Origin: Paenibacillus sp. 481
GTDB lineage: Bacteria; Bacillota; Bacilli; Paenibacillales; Paenibacillaceae
Assembly (NCBI RefSeq): GCF_021223605.1
Contig: NZ_CP075175.1
Location: 5,287,501 to 5,351,500, forward strand
Direction of reading: 5' to 3'
Length of the DNA stretch: 64,000 nt
Part shown: positions 42,707 to 51,880 of the stretch, one piece after another
Numbering within the stretch: position 1 is the stretch's first letter
Layout: every line of letters starts with the position of its first letter
Position numbers and translations under genes: made by a program
The notes under the pieces: generated by a model
Told to the model about the DNA's origin: nothing
The model's database searches: none
What the model saw: only the letters and a program-made list of their open reading frames with translations

Positions 42707-42720
42707 TGATATCGCTTTCA
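42707..42720 (+). promoter_or_regulatory. cre (CcpA) site upstream of the chitin monooxygenase
   Basis: TGATATCGCTTTCA fits the Bacillus cre consensus TGWNANCGNTNWCA at every position. It lies 200 bp before the monooxygenase start, in a 590-bp gap without other genes. It implies carbon catabolite control of chitin attack. Confidence 0.6.
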
Positions 42721-42919
42721 TTTACTTAATAATACGTCGTATCCCTATCAACATACCGTTCTTCTCTATCATCCTGGTCTAACGATATCTTTTTGTCATA
42801 TGAGAATTTTGATATATACTCCTTTGTGAGTTTATATATATTCGGTTTTTTAAGGAGGCGACATCCGAACATTACACAAGTTATGGTTTGCCAATTAAAT
42901 GAATGAAATGGAGGAATTT

Positions 42920-44263
42920 ATGATGTCTAATGTATGTTTATCCGGTACTAAAAAGTTGAAACTTCTCATTACTGGTGGTACCGTGCTCGCGCTTCTTTTT
43001 TCAATGTCCCTCTTACTGGCGGATAAGGCTTCCGCTCACGGTAACGTGACCAACAGCCGTGCAGGCCTTTGCGCAGACCGTGTTAATACGAACTGTGGGC
43101 TGATTATTTATGAGCCTTATAGTTTGGAAGCACACAAGGGATTCCCAGCAGGAGGCCCAGCCGATGGCAAGATTGCAAGTGCTAACGGCGCGTTCGCCCC
43201 GCTTGACGAGCAGTCTGCGACTCGTTGGTCGAAGGTTAATATTAGCCCAGGTCCCAACACTTTCAACTGGAAAATTAAAGTACCTCACGCAACGGCAAGC
43301 TGGAAGTATTACATCACCAAGCAGAACTGGAATCCTAATGCAGCGCTTACTCGTGACTCCTTTGATTTAACTCCTTTTTGCAGTGTACCTTATAACGGTC
43401 AAATGCCTGGCAACACATACTCCGACACTTGCAACGTTCCTAGCCGGACCGGATATCAAGTCATTCTTGCAGTCTGGGAAGTTTCCAATACCTTGAATGC
43501 CTTCTATAATGTCATTGATGTTAATTTTGGCGGAAACGTTGATAATGTAGCTCCGACTGCTCCAACTGGCGCAACGGTATCCAATGTTGGAGCGACAGGC
43601 GCAACTATCGCTTGGAACGCTTCCACGGACAACATTGGCGTAACTGGCTATCGGATCTTTAACGGCTCCAACCAAATCGGAACAACAAACGGAGCGTTAG
43701 TTGCTAACTTGACGGGCCTGACGTCCAACACGTCTTATACGATTACGGTAAAAGCGATTGATGCAGCTGGCAATAGTTCCGCAGCTGGCAATGCCGTAAC
43801 CTTTACGACGCTTCCTGTCAGCGGACCGGATACAGTAGCACCTACTGCGCCAAACAGTCTTCATGTTATGGGCAGATCAACATCCACGACAGTACCTTTA
43901 ATGTGGAACGCTTCAACGGATAATGTCAGCGTGACAGGATACCAAATCTTTCGCGGCACTACGCTGATCGCGACTGTCTCTGGATCAGCAGTGGAATACC
44001 TCGTTACGGGTTTAACGGCAAACACGGCTTATACGTTCACCGTGAAAGCTTTTGATGCTGCTGGCAACGTATCGGCAGCGAGCAATGTGTTGAACGTCAC
44101 TACACCGTCCGCTTCGACTACATATCCAGCTTGGAGCGCAACGGCAGTGTATTTAGCTGGAAATAAAGTAACGCATAACGGCGTGAATTATGAAGCAAAA
44201 TGGTGGACACAAGGGGAGACGCCAGGCTCTCCAAACGCTGGTGTGTGGAAGGTAATCTCTTAG
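42920..44263 (+). CDS. AA10 lytic chitin monooxygenase with two FN3 domains and CBM5/12
   Basis: 447-aa secreted copper enzyme that oxidatively cuts crystalline chitin. The signal peptide ends ...DKASA, leaving His as residue 1 of the mature protein (HGNVTNSRAGLC), the first histidine-brace ligand. The AA10 core runs to about residue 205 (AWEV-type strand VILAVWEVSNTLNAFYNVID). Then come two FN3 domains (about 215-305 and 310-400, each with WNASTDN) and a C-terminal CBM5/12 (KVTHNGVNYEAKWWTQGETP). The ATG at 42920 or the next codon fits GGAGG at 42910; an earlier ATG has no site. FN3 and CBM modules resemble those of the GH19 chitinase at 23620. Confidence 0.95.
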   Translation: MMSNVCLSGTKKLKLLITGGTVLALLFSMSLLLADKASAHGNVTNSRAGLCADRVNTNCGLIIYEPYSLEAHKGFPAGGPADGKIASANGAFAPLDEQSATRWSKVNISPGPNTFNWKIKVPHATASWKYYITKQNWNPNAALTRDSFDLTPFCSVPYNGQMPGNTYSDTCNVPSRTGYQVILAVWEVSNTLNAFYNVIDVNFGGNVDNVAPTAPTGATVSNVGATGATIAWNASTDNIGVTGYRIFNGSNQIGTTNGALVANLTGLTSNTSYTITVKAIDAAGNSSAAGNAVTFTTLPVSGPDTVAPTAPNSLHVMGRSTSTTVPLMWNASTDNVSVTGYQIFRGTTLIATVSGSAVEYLVTGLTANTAYTFTVKAFDAAGNVSAASNVLNVTTPSASTTYPAWSATAVYLAGNKVTHNGVNYEAKWWTQGETPGSPNAGVWKVIS

Positions 44264-44317
44264 GAACCTTGATAACCTTGATAACCTTAGGAACAGCAAG
44301 CCAGCAATAGCTTGTAC

Positions 44318-44360
44318 AAATGACCGCCAGCATCCTATTCGAGATGCTGGCGGTCATTTT
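44318..44360. terminator. Strong bidirectional terminator after the monooxygenase gene
   Basis: Perfect 17-bp stem AAATGACCGCCAGCATC / GATGCTGGCGGTCATTT, 8-base loop, T tail. The CCGCCAGC core recurs in the terminator at 30781. The rest of 44361-44735 shows no gene. Confidence 0.9.
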
Positions 44361-44735
44361 CACGTTGTTCGAGAACGTGGATTATACGTTCAACAAAATG
44401 GGTCACTTGAGTGAACGAGCAGTTGTATGTTTTTTATCGTAAAGGCGCTATGTTCCAGTCGTTCTAGTATTTCCAGTCGATCTTTTTGTTGTACTTGCAC
44501 TTGTCAATCGACATATGACTTTGTGAGCGACACATACCGTCTTCTAACACGTGCTAGACTTCATCTCCGCAACCCTATTTTAAGCACGTCTACAACGTTA
44601 TCTAGAGGTGTTATAGATGTTCTAAGCGCTTTAACTACATGAAGTTCTGGAATGCTTCCTTCACCTATTCATGCCATTGCTTATTTGTAGCAAGAAATTG
44701 GGTGAATACACGGCCCATCATTGCCCGTGCAATAC

Positions 44736-45773
44736 TTAGCTATCCTCTCTTTCGTCCATTACTGCGGGGATAATACATTCCTTAATCAGTGTCCACCTAT
44801 CACGAGGATTCATGATGAATTCTGAGGCAATAGCTACGACCAAGTCTTTGTCTGGAATGCAACATATCACATTTCCCCCATCCCCAAGTGCTAAGTAAGC
44901 AACAATTCCGTCCTCTTCGCGCAACCACCATAAATAACCGTAATGAGAAGGGTTCATCGCTGTCGATTCGTTAATCCATTTCTCGGAAATAATCTGCTTA
45001 TTATCCCAATTGCCTCGGCTTAGATACAGGACACCCATACGTGCCATGTCACGAGGAATTAGCGTAAGTCCCCACCCTCCGGTGGAGTTGTTGCTCGGGT
45101 CTTTCACCCACCCTCTCACATCTTTCCCGAATAAATCATCAAATCCAAATGATTTCATGTCGACATCCGGGATTTCTTTCATGCCGGTCGGTTTAAATAA
45201 GCGTTCATTGGCAAACGCGCGGGCACTTGTTCCTGTGCTACGAGTGATGATGGCTGACAACAGGTGCGTCCCTGCCGTAGAGTACTTAAATGCTCCAAGC
45301 TCTCCGTTTTGCCCGAGCATATCCAGCGTATATGTGACCCAGTCAGGTTGCATACACATTTTGTCCAGCGGTTCGTGCCAGTCCGCAAATGGATACGGAG
45401 CCGTCATCGTGAGCAGATGGCGTATCGTAATTTCTCGCTTCTGCTTATCAGCAGCATCGACGACATATTCGGGGAAAAAATCAAGCACCTTTTGATCTAC
45501 ATGTTTAATGTATCCTGCATCTATAGCAATACCAATGAGGGCAGAAATGACACTTTTCGTTACAGATGCCACATGATGCGCATCGTTCGGGCCGTAGCCA
45601 TTATAATATTTTTCATAAGCAATAGAACCATTTCTCACAACAACAATCCCGTTTATATTGCTGTACGCGGATTGTATCGTAGGATCAAGCTCTGACAGCT
45701 TTTCGGCGTTCATTCGCAAAGTTGCCGGATCTACGGTTTGCCATCCTGTAGTTGGCGAGTCGTTTCTTGGCAT
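44736..45773 (-). CDS. Serine hydrolase, beta-lactamase class C-like
   Basis: 345-aa member of the beta-lactamase superfamily. Nucleophile motif SVTKSVIS (about 71-78), second motif YSTAGTHLLSAII (YxN replaced by YST, about 164), and LALGDGGNVICCIPDKDLVV near residue 300 in place of the KTG strand. No signal peptide. Probably an intracellular esterase or amidase; 6-aminohexanoate-dimer hydrolase-like enzymes share this pattern. The start at MPRNDSP lies after a GGGAGGAATC site. The next gene on its 5' side is a MerR regulator on the same strand, 58 bp away, so the two may form an operon. Confidence 0.87.
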   Translation of the reverse strand: MPRNDSPTTGWQTVDPATLRMNAEKLSELDPTIQSAYSNINGIVVVRNGSIAYEKYYNGYGPNDAHHVASVTKSVISALIGIAIDAGYIKHVDQKVLDFFPEYVVDAADKQKREITIRHLLTMTAPYPFADWHEPLDKMCMQPDWVTYTLDMLGQNGELGAFKYSTAGTHLLSAIITRSTGTSARAFANERLFKPTGMKEIPDVDMKSFGFDDLFGKDVRGWVKDPSNNSTGGWGLTLIPRDMARMGVLYLSRGNWDNKQIISEKWINESTAMNPSHYGYLWWLREEDGIVAYLALGDGGNVICCIPDKDLVVAIASEFIMNPRDRWTLIKECIIPAVMDEREDS

Positions 45774-45831
45774 GATAGATTCCTCCCTAGAAGTCAGTTA
45801 TGGCTTTGATTAGCGAGCGTTAAACGATTTA

Positions 45832-46668
45832 TCAGGTCTTGCTTCTTTTTTTCTTTACCGGAAAATACACTTCGGTAACCATTTCCTCAGCAGCGACGGC
45901 TTGATTGGGGTCCGTTATATATACTTCATATGGTGATTTCACGATATCGTATCCTTCATGCTCTACCCATTCCCTCAGCTTGGCATACACCGATGTCAAC
46001 TCTGAATATGCCCCCTTTAACACAGACTTCGCACACAGGCCTCCAGACAAATCTCGCGTGCCCTTCACAGCTTCTTCTATCGGGATAGCAAACTCTGTAT
46101 CATTGCCAGCAGGATTGTATTCTGTGCTGTGATAAATCGTCATTGGCGTACCACGTAAGGTGAGTTGTTGCGTAGCAACCTTTTCATATAACCTGCTAAA
46201 ATACGTTCCGTATCCTGCAACATAGTCATCCCTACTCAGCTTCTGACGCGTATAGAGGATGTTGATGGGCTCGGTTTCAACAAGTTCGACCTGTATATGA
46301 TCAAGGTACGTCATAATGGGTATACCCTGCCCCAAAGCTAAAATGTCCTGATTCATTTGATGTAGGGTGTATTCCAATGCACTTAGCTTGACTTGTAATT
46401 CGCTTCTCTTACGATTAAGGGCAGAACAAAGCTGCTCGTCAGATAGATCTGCATCCCACTCCAGAATGGCTTTTATTTCTTCCAATGAAAAATGATAAGA
46501 TTTCAAACGATTAATGAAGAGCATCTTTTTTAATTGTTTAATAGAATAATATCTATAGCCGTTGTCAGGATTGATCTCATCAGGCTTAATTAACCCCACT
46601 TCATCGTAGTATCGAAGTGTTTTTGTTGATACTTCGCAAATCTTTGAGAATTCACCAATCGATAGCAT
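45832..46668 (-). CDS. MerR-family regulator with GyrI-like effector domain
   Basis: 278-aa BmrR-like activator. MerR helix-turn-helix at 1-70 (LSIGEFSKICEVSTKTLRYY, then DEVGLIKPDEINPDNGYRYY), dimerisation coiled coil at about 75-115, and a C-terminal GyrI-like small-molecule binding domain (about 125-270, VELVETEPINILYTRQKLSR; GYDIVKSPYEVYI). Such proteins sense hydrophobic cations or drugs and activate promoters with long spacers. The start is set by GGAGGTGACCTC; ten earlier codons are excluded. The likely target is the serine hydrolase downstream. Confidence 0.92.
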   Translation of the reverse strand: MLSIGEFSKICEVSTKTLRYYDEVGLIKPDEINPDNGYRYYSIKQLKKMLFINRLKSYHFSLEEIKAILEWDADLSDEQLCSALNRKRSELQVKLSALEYTLHQMNQDILALGQGIPIMTYLDHIQVELVETEPINILYTRQKLSRDDYVAGYGTYFSRLYEKVATQQLTLRGTPMTIYHSTEYNPAGNDTEFAIPIEEAVKGTRDLSGGLCAKSVLKGAYSELTSVYAKLREWVEHEGYDIVKSPYEVYITDPNQAVAAEEMVTEVYFPVKKKRSKT

Positions 46669-46837
46669 GAGGTCACCTCCATTTTTCCAAATTTGCATAC
46701 GGCCTACACGTTTTGCGTATCGATAAGGTGTGTAAGTTCACTATATGCCTTTCCCTAAGGGCAAAGTCAACGCCATTACATCATTGCTTGGAAAGCTTTC
46801 ACCGCAACGATAGTTCGCATTCAACAAGTAATGGCAT

Positions 46838-46865
46838 AAAAAAAACCGCTATTTACGCGGTTTTT
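46838..46865. terminator. Bidirectional terminator
   Basis: AAAACCGC / GCGGTTTT stem with A and T tails on both sides, 75 bp past the DedA stop and between it and the MerR start. Confidence 0.85.
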
Positions 46866-46939
46866 AGTGTAACTAAGTTATGTCATCGTCATCTATTATG
46901 AGATGACTATCATTATATTCGTTAACAGCCAAGCAACAT

Positions 46940-47557
46940 TTATTGTTTCTCGGTTGATTTCTCATACTCTTCACTGCTTACTTTGACTTGTGCTTCCTTT
47001 TTACTACGAAACTTACGAATTAGGAACCAGCCTGTGGAAAATATAAGAAGGAGCCCTAAACATATTAAAGTAAAGTATTGATTAATTACATTCTCAGCTA
47101 ATGTGCCATAAATATAAAACAATATACCAACAATATAAAACTTAGCCGCTCGTCCGATCGCTGCGTAACCCATTAATTTCCACAAAGGATAGTTCGTACT
47201 GCCTGACAATATCGTGAAGATCTTAAAGGGAATAGGTGTGAAAGCTCCCAGTACAATAGCTGTTTCCCCATGACGGTGAAACATGGCTGTAGCGGAATCG
47301 ACCCATTTTTTCTTGAGTATTTTGTTCAAAAAAGATCGTCCCGCTACTTTTCCAATCCAGTAGCCAACTGGCGTACCTAATAAACAACCAATAAACCCAA
47401 CCGTAGCCAGCCATAACGCATTGGATGGATCGATCATGCTTAAGGACACCTGCGTAAAAAAAGCGGGAATAGGGAAAATAATAGCATCAATAAAACCATG
47501 TAAAAACATTCCTAATGTTCCGAATTCTTTTAAAAAGCTTAAAATGGAATCAATCAT
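46940..47557 (-). CDS. DedA family (VTT domain) membrane protein
   Basis: 205-aa inner-membrane protein. The VTT/SNARE-associated core spans about 25-165: GFIDAIIFPIPAFFTQVSLS, GCLLGTPVGYWIGKVAGR, then GAFTPIPFKIFTILSG with the conserved proline loop and GRAAKFYIVGILF. Terminal segment and charged C-terminal tail (RKFRSKKEAQVKVSSEEYEK). DedA proteins transport phospholipid or undecaprenyl-phosphate across the membrane and support envelope homeostasis. Monocistronic, with a terminator downstream. Confidence 0.9.
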   Translation of the reverse strand: MIDSILSFLKEFGTLGMFLHGFIDAIIFPIPAFFTQVSLSMIDPSNALWLATVGFIGCLLGTPVGYWIGKVAGRSFLNKILKKKWVDSATAMFHRHGETAIVLGAFTPIPFKIFTILSGSTNYPLWKLMGYAAIGRAAKFYIVGILFYIYGTLAENVINQYFTLICLGLLLIFSTGWFLIRKFRSKKEAQVKVSSEEYEKSTEKQ

Positions 47558-47796
47558 TTTATAATCACTCCTACTTATTTATTTATATCAGAATCAACAT
47601 CGCGGTTTGTTAATTTTTCTTCATAAAGTAGCGGATAATTGATCCAATTTACGTTCGTATACCCATTCGACTGAAAATATTGCAAAATAAAACGATACAG
47701 ATAGAATTAATCTTACCTTTAGTACAGATTTAATGCAAAGCCTATATCGTCTCCTTGTAAGATTTATTATGATATTATTTATGTACTCTTGATAAA

Positions 47797-47836
47797 AAAA
47801 GCTCATTTCCCTACTTATGAAGGAGAATGAGCTTTT
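47797..47836. terminator. Terminator of the FAD oxidoreductase gene
   Basis: AAAAGCTCATT / AATGAGCTTTT with T tract on the minus strand, 33 bp past the stop at 47869. Confidence 0.85.
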
Positions 47837-47868
47837 CTAACCATCTCAGCTTATCCGTAGCACAAGGA

Positions 47869-48996
47869 TCATTTTTCATCCATTGCTGTTCGAATATCAT
47901 AATCATTTATATCGATATCTAGATCCATGCCTAGCGCCATTTTCGCTAGCTGGCTTCCAAGGTACGGGCCCATCGTCAATCCGGACGCTCCAAGTCCGTT
48001 TGCCGCCATTAAACCATTCCACCCCGGAACAGCACCGATTACCGGCAGAAAACCGGGTGTAAAGGGACGGAAACCAACTCTTACCTCTTGAACGGTGCTG
48101 TTAGCTAAGCCAGGTGCTATTGTTAGCCCCTTATTCAGGATTTCCTGCATTCCACCTGCCGTTACCCTCGTATCGTAGCCTGCTATATCATCTTCATGAG
48201 TTGCGCCGATAACGATCTTTTGGTGTTCAAAAGCGAGCATATATTGATCAGCAGGTGGCATCACTAGAGGCCACTTGCCTGTGTCTTGTTGGTCAGGAAC
48301 TTGTAAATGCATAATTTGTGCTTTTTGATAGCTAACCTTAAAGTGAATGCCTAATGGCTGTAGAAGCGCATTGGCCCAAGCCCCTGCACAGGCAATAACG
48401 ACGTCAGACGAGAAGCTTTGTGACCCGACCGTTACTCCTGTTACACTGTTAGACTCATATTGAAGCGTGGCGTCCCCATCAATCAAGATAGCCCCGTTTC
48501 TTTGTGCGGATCGGATCAACGCATCACGCAGCGCACGACCATCTACCCGAGCAGCTCCGCTAATATGAACAGAATGATATGTTTCTGCTAACAGCGGAAG
48601 CCGCGAATGGGTTTCTTTTTCATCAAGCTGGGTAATTTCGCCGATCTCCGGTGCATCCGCTTTGCGTACATGCGCGCGCTCCTCCATCTTTTTGATTTTG
48701 TCTAAATCATCATGTAGACACAGAGCCCCAACTTGAGCATAGCCAGTTTCTGTTTCACCCTCGCTGTTGAGCTCTTCAATCAAACCGGAGTAAAAATGGG
48801 CGCCAGCCTTTGCCAGCCGATACCAAGCCTGATTCCGTCGCTGTGAGAGCCAAGGACAAATAATACCAGCAGCCGCATCTGTAGCTTGGCCTTTATCTTT
48901 GCGATCTACAATAATGACATCTGCACCCATCTTTGCTAATTGGTATGCTGTCGATGCTCCAAGAATTCCTGATCCAATAACAATGACTTTCTTCAT
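47869..48996 (-). CDS. FAD-dependent amino acid oxidase/dehydrogenase (DAO family)
   Basis: 375-aa flavoprotein of the DAO family (glycine oxidase/D-amino acid dehydrogenase type). N-terminal dinucleotide motif VIGSGILGASTAYQLAKMGA (about 5-24), GIICPWLS, VDGRALRDALIRSA, CAGAWANALLQPLG and the C-terminal FAD segment MAANGLGASGLTMGPYLGSQ. The start is placed at MKKVIVIG (AAAGGGATG upstream); 15 earlier codons lack a site. It probably oxidises a D-amino acid or a secondary amine. Not part of a thiamine or cell-wall operon here, so the substrate is open. Confidence 0.9.
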   Translation of the reverse strand: MKKVIVIGSGILGASTAYQLAKMGADVIIVDRKDKGQATDAAAGIICPWLSQRRNQAWYRLAKAGAHFYSGLIEELNSEGETETGYAQVGALCLHDDLDKIKKMEERAHVRKADAPEIGEITQLDEKETHSRLPLLAETYHSVHISGAARVDGRALRDALIRSAQRNGAILIDGDATLQYESNSVTGVTVGSQSFSSDVVIACAGAWANALLQPLGIHFKVSYQKAQIMHLQVPDQQDTGKWPLVMPPADQYMLAFEHQKIVIGATHEDDIAGYDTRVTAGGMQEILNKGLTIAPGLANSTVQEVRVGFRPFTPGFLPVIGAVPGWNGLMAANGLGASGLTMGPYLGSQLAKMALGMDLDIDINDYDIRTAMDEK

Positions 48997-49063
48997 AGGT
49001 ACATCCCTTTCCTCAATCACTATATCCATTATAGCGAACACAGTAAAAAGTATAACAAATAGA

Positions 49064-49096
49064 AAAGAGAAAGAGCAAAAGTTGCTCTTTCTCTTT
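49064..49096. terminator. Terminator of the Rrf2/methyltransferase pair
   Basis: Perfect 15-bp stem AAAGAGAAAGAGCAA / TTGCTCTTTCTCTTT with loop AAG, 67 bp past the methyltransferase stop. Confidence 0.85.
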
Positions 49097-49163
49097 ATTT
49101 ATGTTTGACTGGTTCGTTAGTCGTACAGGCTCTACTTATGCATCATTTTTTTCCAATCACGAA

Positions 49164-49862
49164 TTACTCTGCATGGCACATCCATCCCGCCATAATGCCC
49201 GTCGAGTAAAATCGAGTTATTTTCGTAAAACCAGCTTCCGCCAATAACCCTTCGATTTGTGTTTCAGGAAGGAAAGAAAGTTTCGCCAAGGCGTGGCTTA
49301 TCATCTCGTCTGTTTCGGATAATTCGCGACCACCTTCTACCCAGAAGCTTTTCCATATTTGCATCCTGTCCTGCAGTTCGGAATTGTCACGGTCTCCATA
49401 CGCACTTACGAGAACGAAAGGAGCACCTGACTTCAGTTTATTTTTTATGGACACGAGTAGGTTCAACTTTTCTTGAATATCGTTAATGAAGTGAAGAACC
49501 AAAATACAGCTTGCCGCATCGAACTTCGAATCGGACTGAGGAAGGTCATCTATCGTCCCATGGATGAGGCTAACGCGACTTTCAAAGCCTAGTTCAACTA
49601 CTTTATACTTAGCTATCTTAAGCATCTCTTCTGAAGGGTCGACTCCAGTAAATGTCCATGTCGGGTTAGATGGTCCCCACGCGGAAAGTTCATTGCCGGT
49701 GCCTGCTCCGATCACGAGCAAGGAGGCCGCTTGCTCGCCTAATTGTAAGCGGTAATACGATTGAACCATTGCAAATAACGCGTCATACGTCGGAACCGAG
49801 ATACGAGAGTTTTTTTCGTACGTTGCTGCCATTGCAGAATTGAATGTAGGATCTTTAGTCAT
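49164..49862 (-). CDS. Class I SAM-dependent methyltransferase
   Basis: 232-aa methyltransferase. SAM motif I LLVIGAGTGNELSAWG (about 48-63), motif II acidic VDPSEEML, and motif after VSLIHGTIDDLPQSDSKFDAASCILVLHFI. Resembles Methyltransf_25/tRNA-CmoA-like small-molecule enzymes; the substrate is unknown. It follows an Rrf2 regulator by 78 bp on the same strand, and the two are likely one operon. Confidence 0.9.
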   Translation of the reverse strand: MTKDPTFNSAMAATYEKNSRISVPTYDALFAMVQSYYRLQLGEQAASLLVIGAGTGNELSAWGPSNPTWTFTGVDPSEEMLKIAKYKVVELGFESRVSLIHGTIDDLPQSDSKFDAASCILVLHFINDIQEKLNLLVSIKNKLKSGAPFVLVSAYGDRDNSELQDRMQIWKSFWVEGGRELSETDEMISHALAKLSFLPETQIEGLLAEAGFTKITRFYSTGIMAGWMCHAE

Positions 49863-49940
49863 TGCTTAACTCCATTTCGTGTTCATGATTGATATTTTAA
49901 GGATATTAAAGATAGTTGTAATCGATAATTAGATTAAAAA

Positions 49941-50381
49941 TTAATTCGCTACATAATGTATGAAATTCACAACATTTCTGTCTACCTTCTGTAAGACATG
50001 TTCTATCGTTTGAGTTTGTAAATGATTTTCCATTTTTTGCTCAGCTTCATTCATTACTTTTTCGATGAAACAATTTTGTCTATCATGTATCTTATTGTCT
50101 AAGCTACAATTAAATAACGAAGTTGTCCCCTCAATAGCATGTATGATATCTAAAAATGTAATCGTTTTTACATCTTTAATTAATTTGTATCCACCGTTTA
50201 CCCCTGTGCCCGATTCAATAAAGCCGGACTTAACTAAAGTCGTTAATACTTTAGAAAGATACGTAGGCGACACTTTCTGTACTTCAGCCAATGGCTTTAC
50301 ACCTATTGTCTTGCCCGCTGGTAACAGGGCCAAATAAACGATCGTATGCAGGGCATAATTCGTTGCCTTCGAATACTTCAC
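49941..50381 (-). CDS. Rrf2-family transcriptional regulator
   Basis: 146-aa winged-helix regulator. YSKATNYALHTIVYLALLPA at the N-terminus, VSPTYLSKVLTTLVKSGFIE as recognition helix and SGTGVNGGYKLIKD as wing. Only two cysteines (FNCSLDNKIHDRQNCFIEK) are in the region where IscR/NsrR have three, so an Fe-S cluster is doubtful; it is closer to YwnA-type Rrf2 proteins. The start is read as the GTG giving MKYSKATNYAL, with AGAGGTGAGA upstream. It probably controls the methyltransferase downstream. Confidence 0.9.
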   Translation of the reverse strand: MKYSKATNYALHTIVYLALLPAGKTIGVKPLAEVQKVSPTYLSKVLTTLVKSGFIESGTGVNGGYKLIKDVKTITFLDIIHAIEGTTSLFNCSLDNKIHDRQNCFIEKVMNEAEQKMENHLQTQTIEHVLQKVDRNVVNFIHYVAN

Positions 50382-50498
50382 TCTTCTCACCTCTTAATTA
50401 AAGACTCAATGAGTCTATAATATCTCCAATGACTTAGATAAGTCAAGTTAGCACACCTCATCGGCCGCTTGTCTTCATCGTAAATACGCTTCAAAAAA

Positions 50499-50534
50499 GA
50501 AAAGACAGCCACATATTTCTGGCTGCCGTCTTTT
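50499..50534. terminator. Terminator of the VOC protein gene
   Basis: AAAAGACAGCC / GGCTGCCGTCTTTT stem with a small bulge, T tails, 33 bp past the stop at 50567. Confidence 0.75.
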
Positions 50535-50566
50535 AATGTTTATAGAGCCTATATACTAGAAACTTG

Positions 50567-50944
50567 TTATTTTTCCATTACAGCAAAGTAATTATCTTCA
50601 TAATCGGCAAAGTTAAACACTCTGCTGGAACCCATATTTACAATTTCTCCGACTTTAACATTTTTATTGACTAATTCGCTATGTAATTCATTAAAATTCT
50701 CTGCAAAAAACATCAAAGAAGGTGTCCCCAGATTCATTCCAGGTGACATTTTAGCAACGAGTTCTTTATTGTGCAGAATGATGCTTGTCTCGGCTCCTGT
50801 TGTTGGAGCAATTTCAATCCATCTCATTCCTTGGCCGTTATTTTCTTCAGAAATGACACGAAACCCTACTTTTTCTGTCCAAAAATTCACTGCCTCATCT
50901 TGGTTATTTACATACAACATAATTTGACCGACTTTACTAATCAT
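50567..50944 (-). CDS. VOC (glyoxalase/bleomycin resistance) superfamily protein
   Basis: 125-aa single-module VOC protein: two beta-alpha-beta-beta-beta units, ISKVGQIMLYVNNQDEAVNF at the start and NMGSSRVFNFADYEDNYFAV at the end. Metal ligand positions are not well conserved: a Gln in KVGQIML in place of His, and acidic residues in DYEDNYFAV. It could be a glyoxalase-like enzyme or an antibiotic-binding protein. The start at MISKVGQ is favoured over an ATG seven codons earlier. Single gene. Confidence 0.87.
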   Translation of the reverse strand: MISKVGQIMLYVNNQDEAVNFWTEKVGFRVISEENNGQGMRWIEIAPTTGAETSIILHNKELVAKMSPGMNLGTPSLMFFAENFNELHSELVNKNVKVGEIVNMGSSRVFNFADYEDNYFAVMEK

Positions 50945-51134
50945 AACCAGCGACACTCCCTTCATAGTAAGTACATCCCAAACCCGATGCTCTTATTCCT
51001 TTCCATCGAGCAGGTTTCTGATACCCCACGACATCCGATACGGGCGATTAATGCAACAAAATGTTCTTAGCTTCCCCCTAGTTCGTCTTGTCTACTTTAC
51101 GAAGAAACTTCAAACCATGCAGGTTCGTTCTTTC

Positions 51135-51611
51135 TTAAGCCTCATGCTCCATACTAGTCATTACGGAATATACATCCTCAGATATTACACGACGAGCTGT
51201 AACGTATCGTTTTTCGTAATAGTTCTCAGATAGTTTACTAATTCGAACACCTTTATTGCTTGAAGAATGAGCAAATTGTCCGTCTCCTATGAATATACCG
51301 GCATGAGAAATACCTTTACCGTCCGTATTAAAGAAGACAAGATCGCCAGGTTGTAAATCTTCTTGTTCCACATGTTCTCCTTCTTCGGCTTGTAACTTTG
51401 AGGTTCTTGGAAGATCTACATCATACTGATTAAATATGTGCAAAATGAATCCCGAGCAATCAAATCCATCTACGGTCGTACCTCCCCATTTATAAGGCGT
51501 CCCGACCACTTCATCAACTGCATGTTCGATCTTCATTTCATCAGCGAAGGCACTCCCCGCAAAGCTAAAACACATCACACTCACTAATAATGATGCTACA
51601 ACTTTTTTCAA
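51135..51611 (-). CDS. Secreted NlpC/P60 cell-wall endopeptidase
   Basis: 158-aa exported cysteine peptidase. Signal peptide at 1-23 (SLLVSVMCFSFAGSAFA). NlpC/P60 domain at about 28-140 with catalytic Cys in DGFDCSGFI, His in ISHAGIFIG and third polar residue in GQFAHSSSNKG. It cuts D-gamma-glutamyl-meso-diaminopimelate links in peptidoglycan. No binding repeats. The start codon is TTG, with GAAGGGGGAAAC upstream. A c-di-AMP riboswitch precedes it, so expression should fall when c-di-AMP is high. Confidence 0.94.
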   Translation of the reverse strand: MKKVVASLLVSVMCFSFAGSAFADEMKIEHAVDEVVGTPYKWGGTTVDGFDCSGFILHIFNQYDVDLPRTSKLQAEEGEHVEQEDLQPGDLVFFNTDGKGISHAGIFIGDGQFAHSSSNKGVRISKLSENYYEKRYVTARRVISEDVYSVMTSMEHEA

Positions 51612-51620
51612 AACTAGTTT

Positions 51621-51750
51621 CCCCCTTCGATGCCTACGAGGTTAGCTAAGGGTTCGGAAGAAGGTTTCCCTATAATCTTTTTGCAATAGATTAATTCACC
51701 CAAGTGGATCCCCCGTTTCCTGAACAGGAATTCGGCAAAATACAATTTTT
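51621..51750 (-). ncRNA. ydaO/yuaA-type c-di-AMP riboswitch
   Basis: On the minus strand, directly upstream of the NlpC/P60 gene, the conserved blocks of the ydaO motif appear in order: GCCGAATTCCTG, AAACGGGGGATCCA, TTGGGTGAATTAAT, TAGGGAAACCTTC, CCGAACCC, AGCTAACCTCGTAGGC and GAAGGGG. This class binds cyclic di-AMP and turns off genes for cell-wall hydrolases and potassium or osmolyte uptake. The 3' end lies so close to the ribosome site that control could be translational as well as by termination. Confidence 0.9.
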
Positions 51751-51880
51751 TTGGTACGTTTATACCCTTTCTTTTTTTACTAACCAATTCCTGCTTTATA
51801 ACCATTAGAAAAATCTAACTTATGTGTCGATTTTTCTAAAATTGATCCACTAGCCCATAACTGATTTGACACTAACCTTT

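Noticed and set aside
51614-51805. A 63-codon minus frame upstream of NlpC/P60.
   Set aside because: It lies over the c-di-AMP riboswitch; the conserved RNA blocks explain the sequence.
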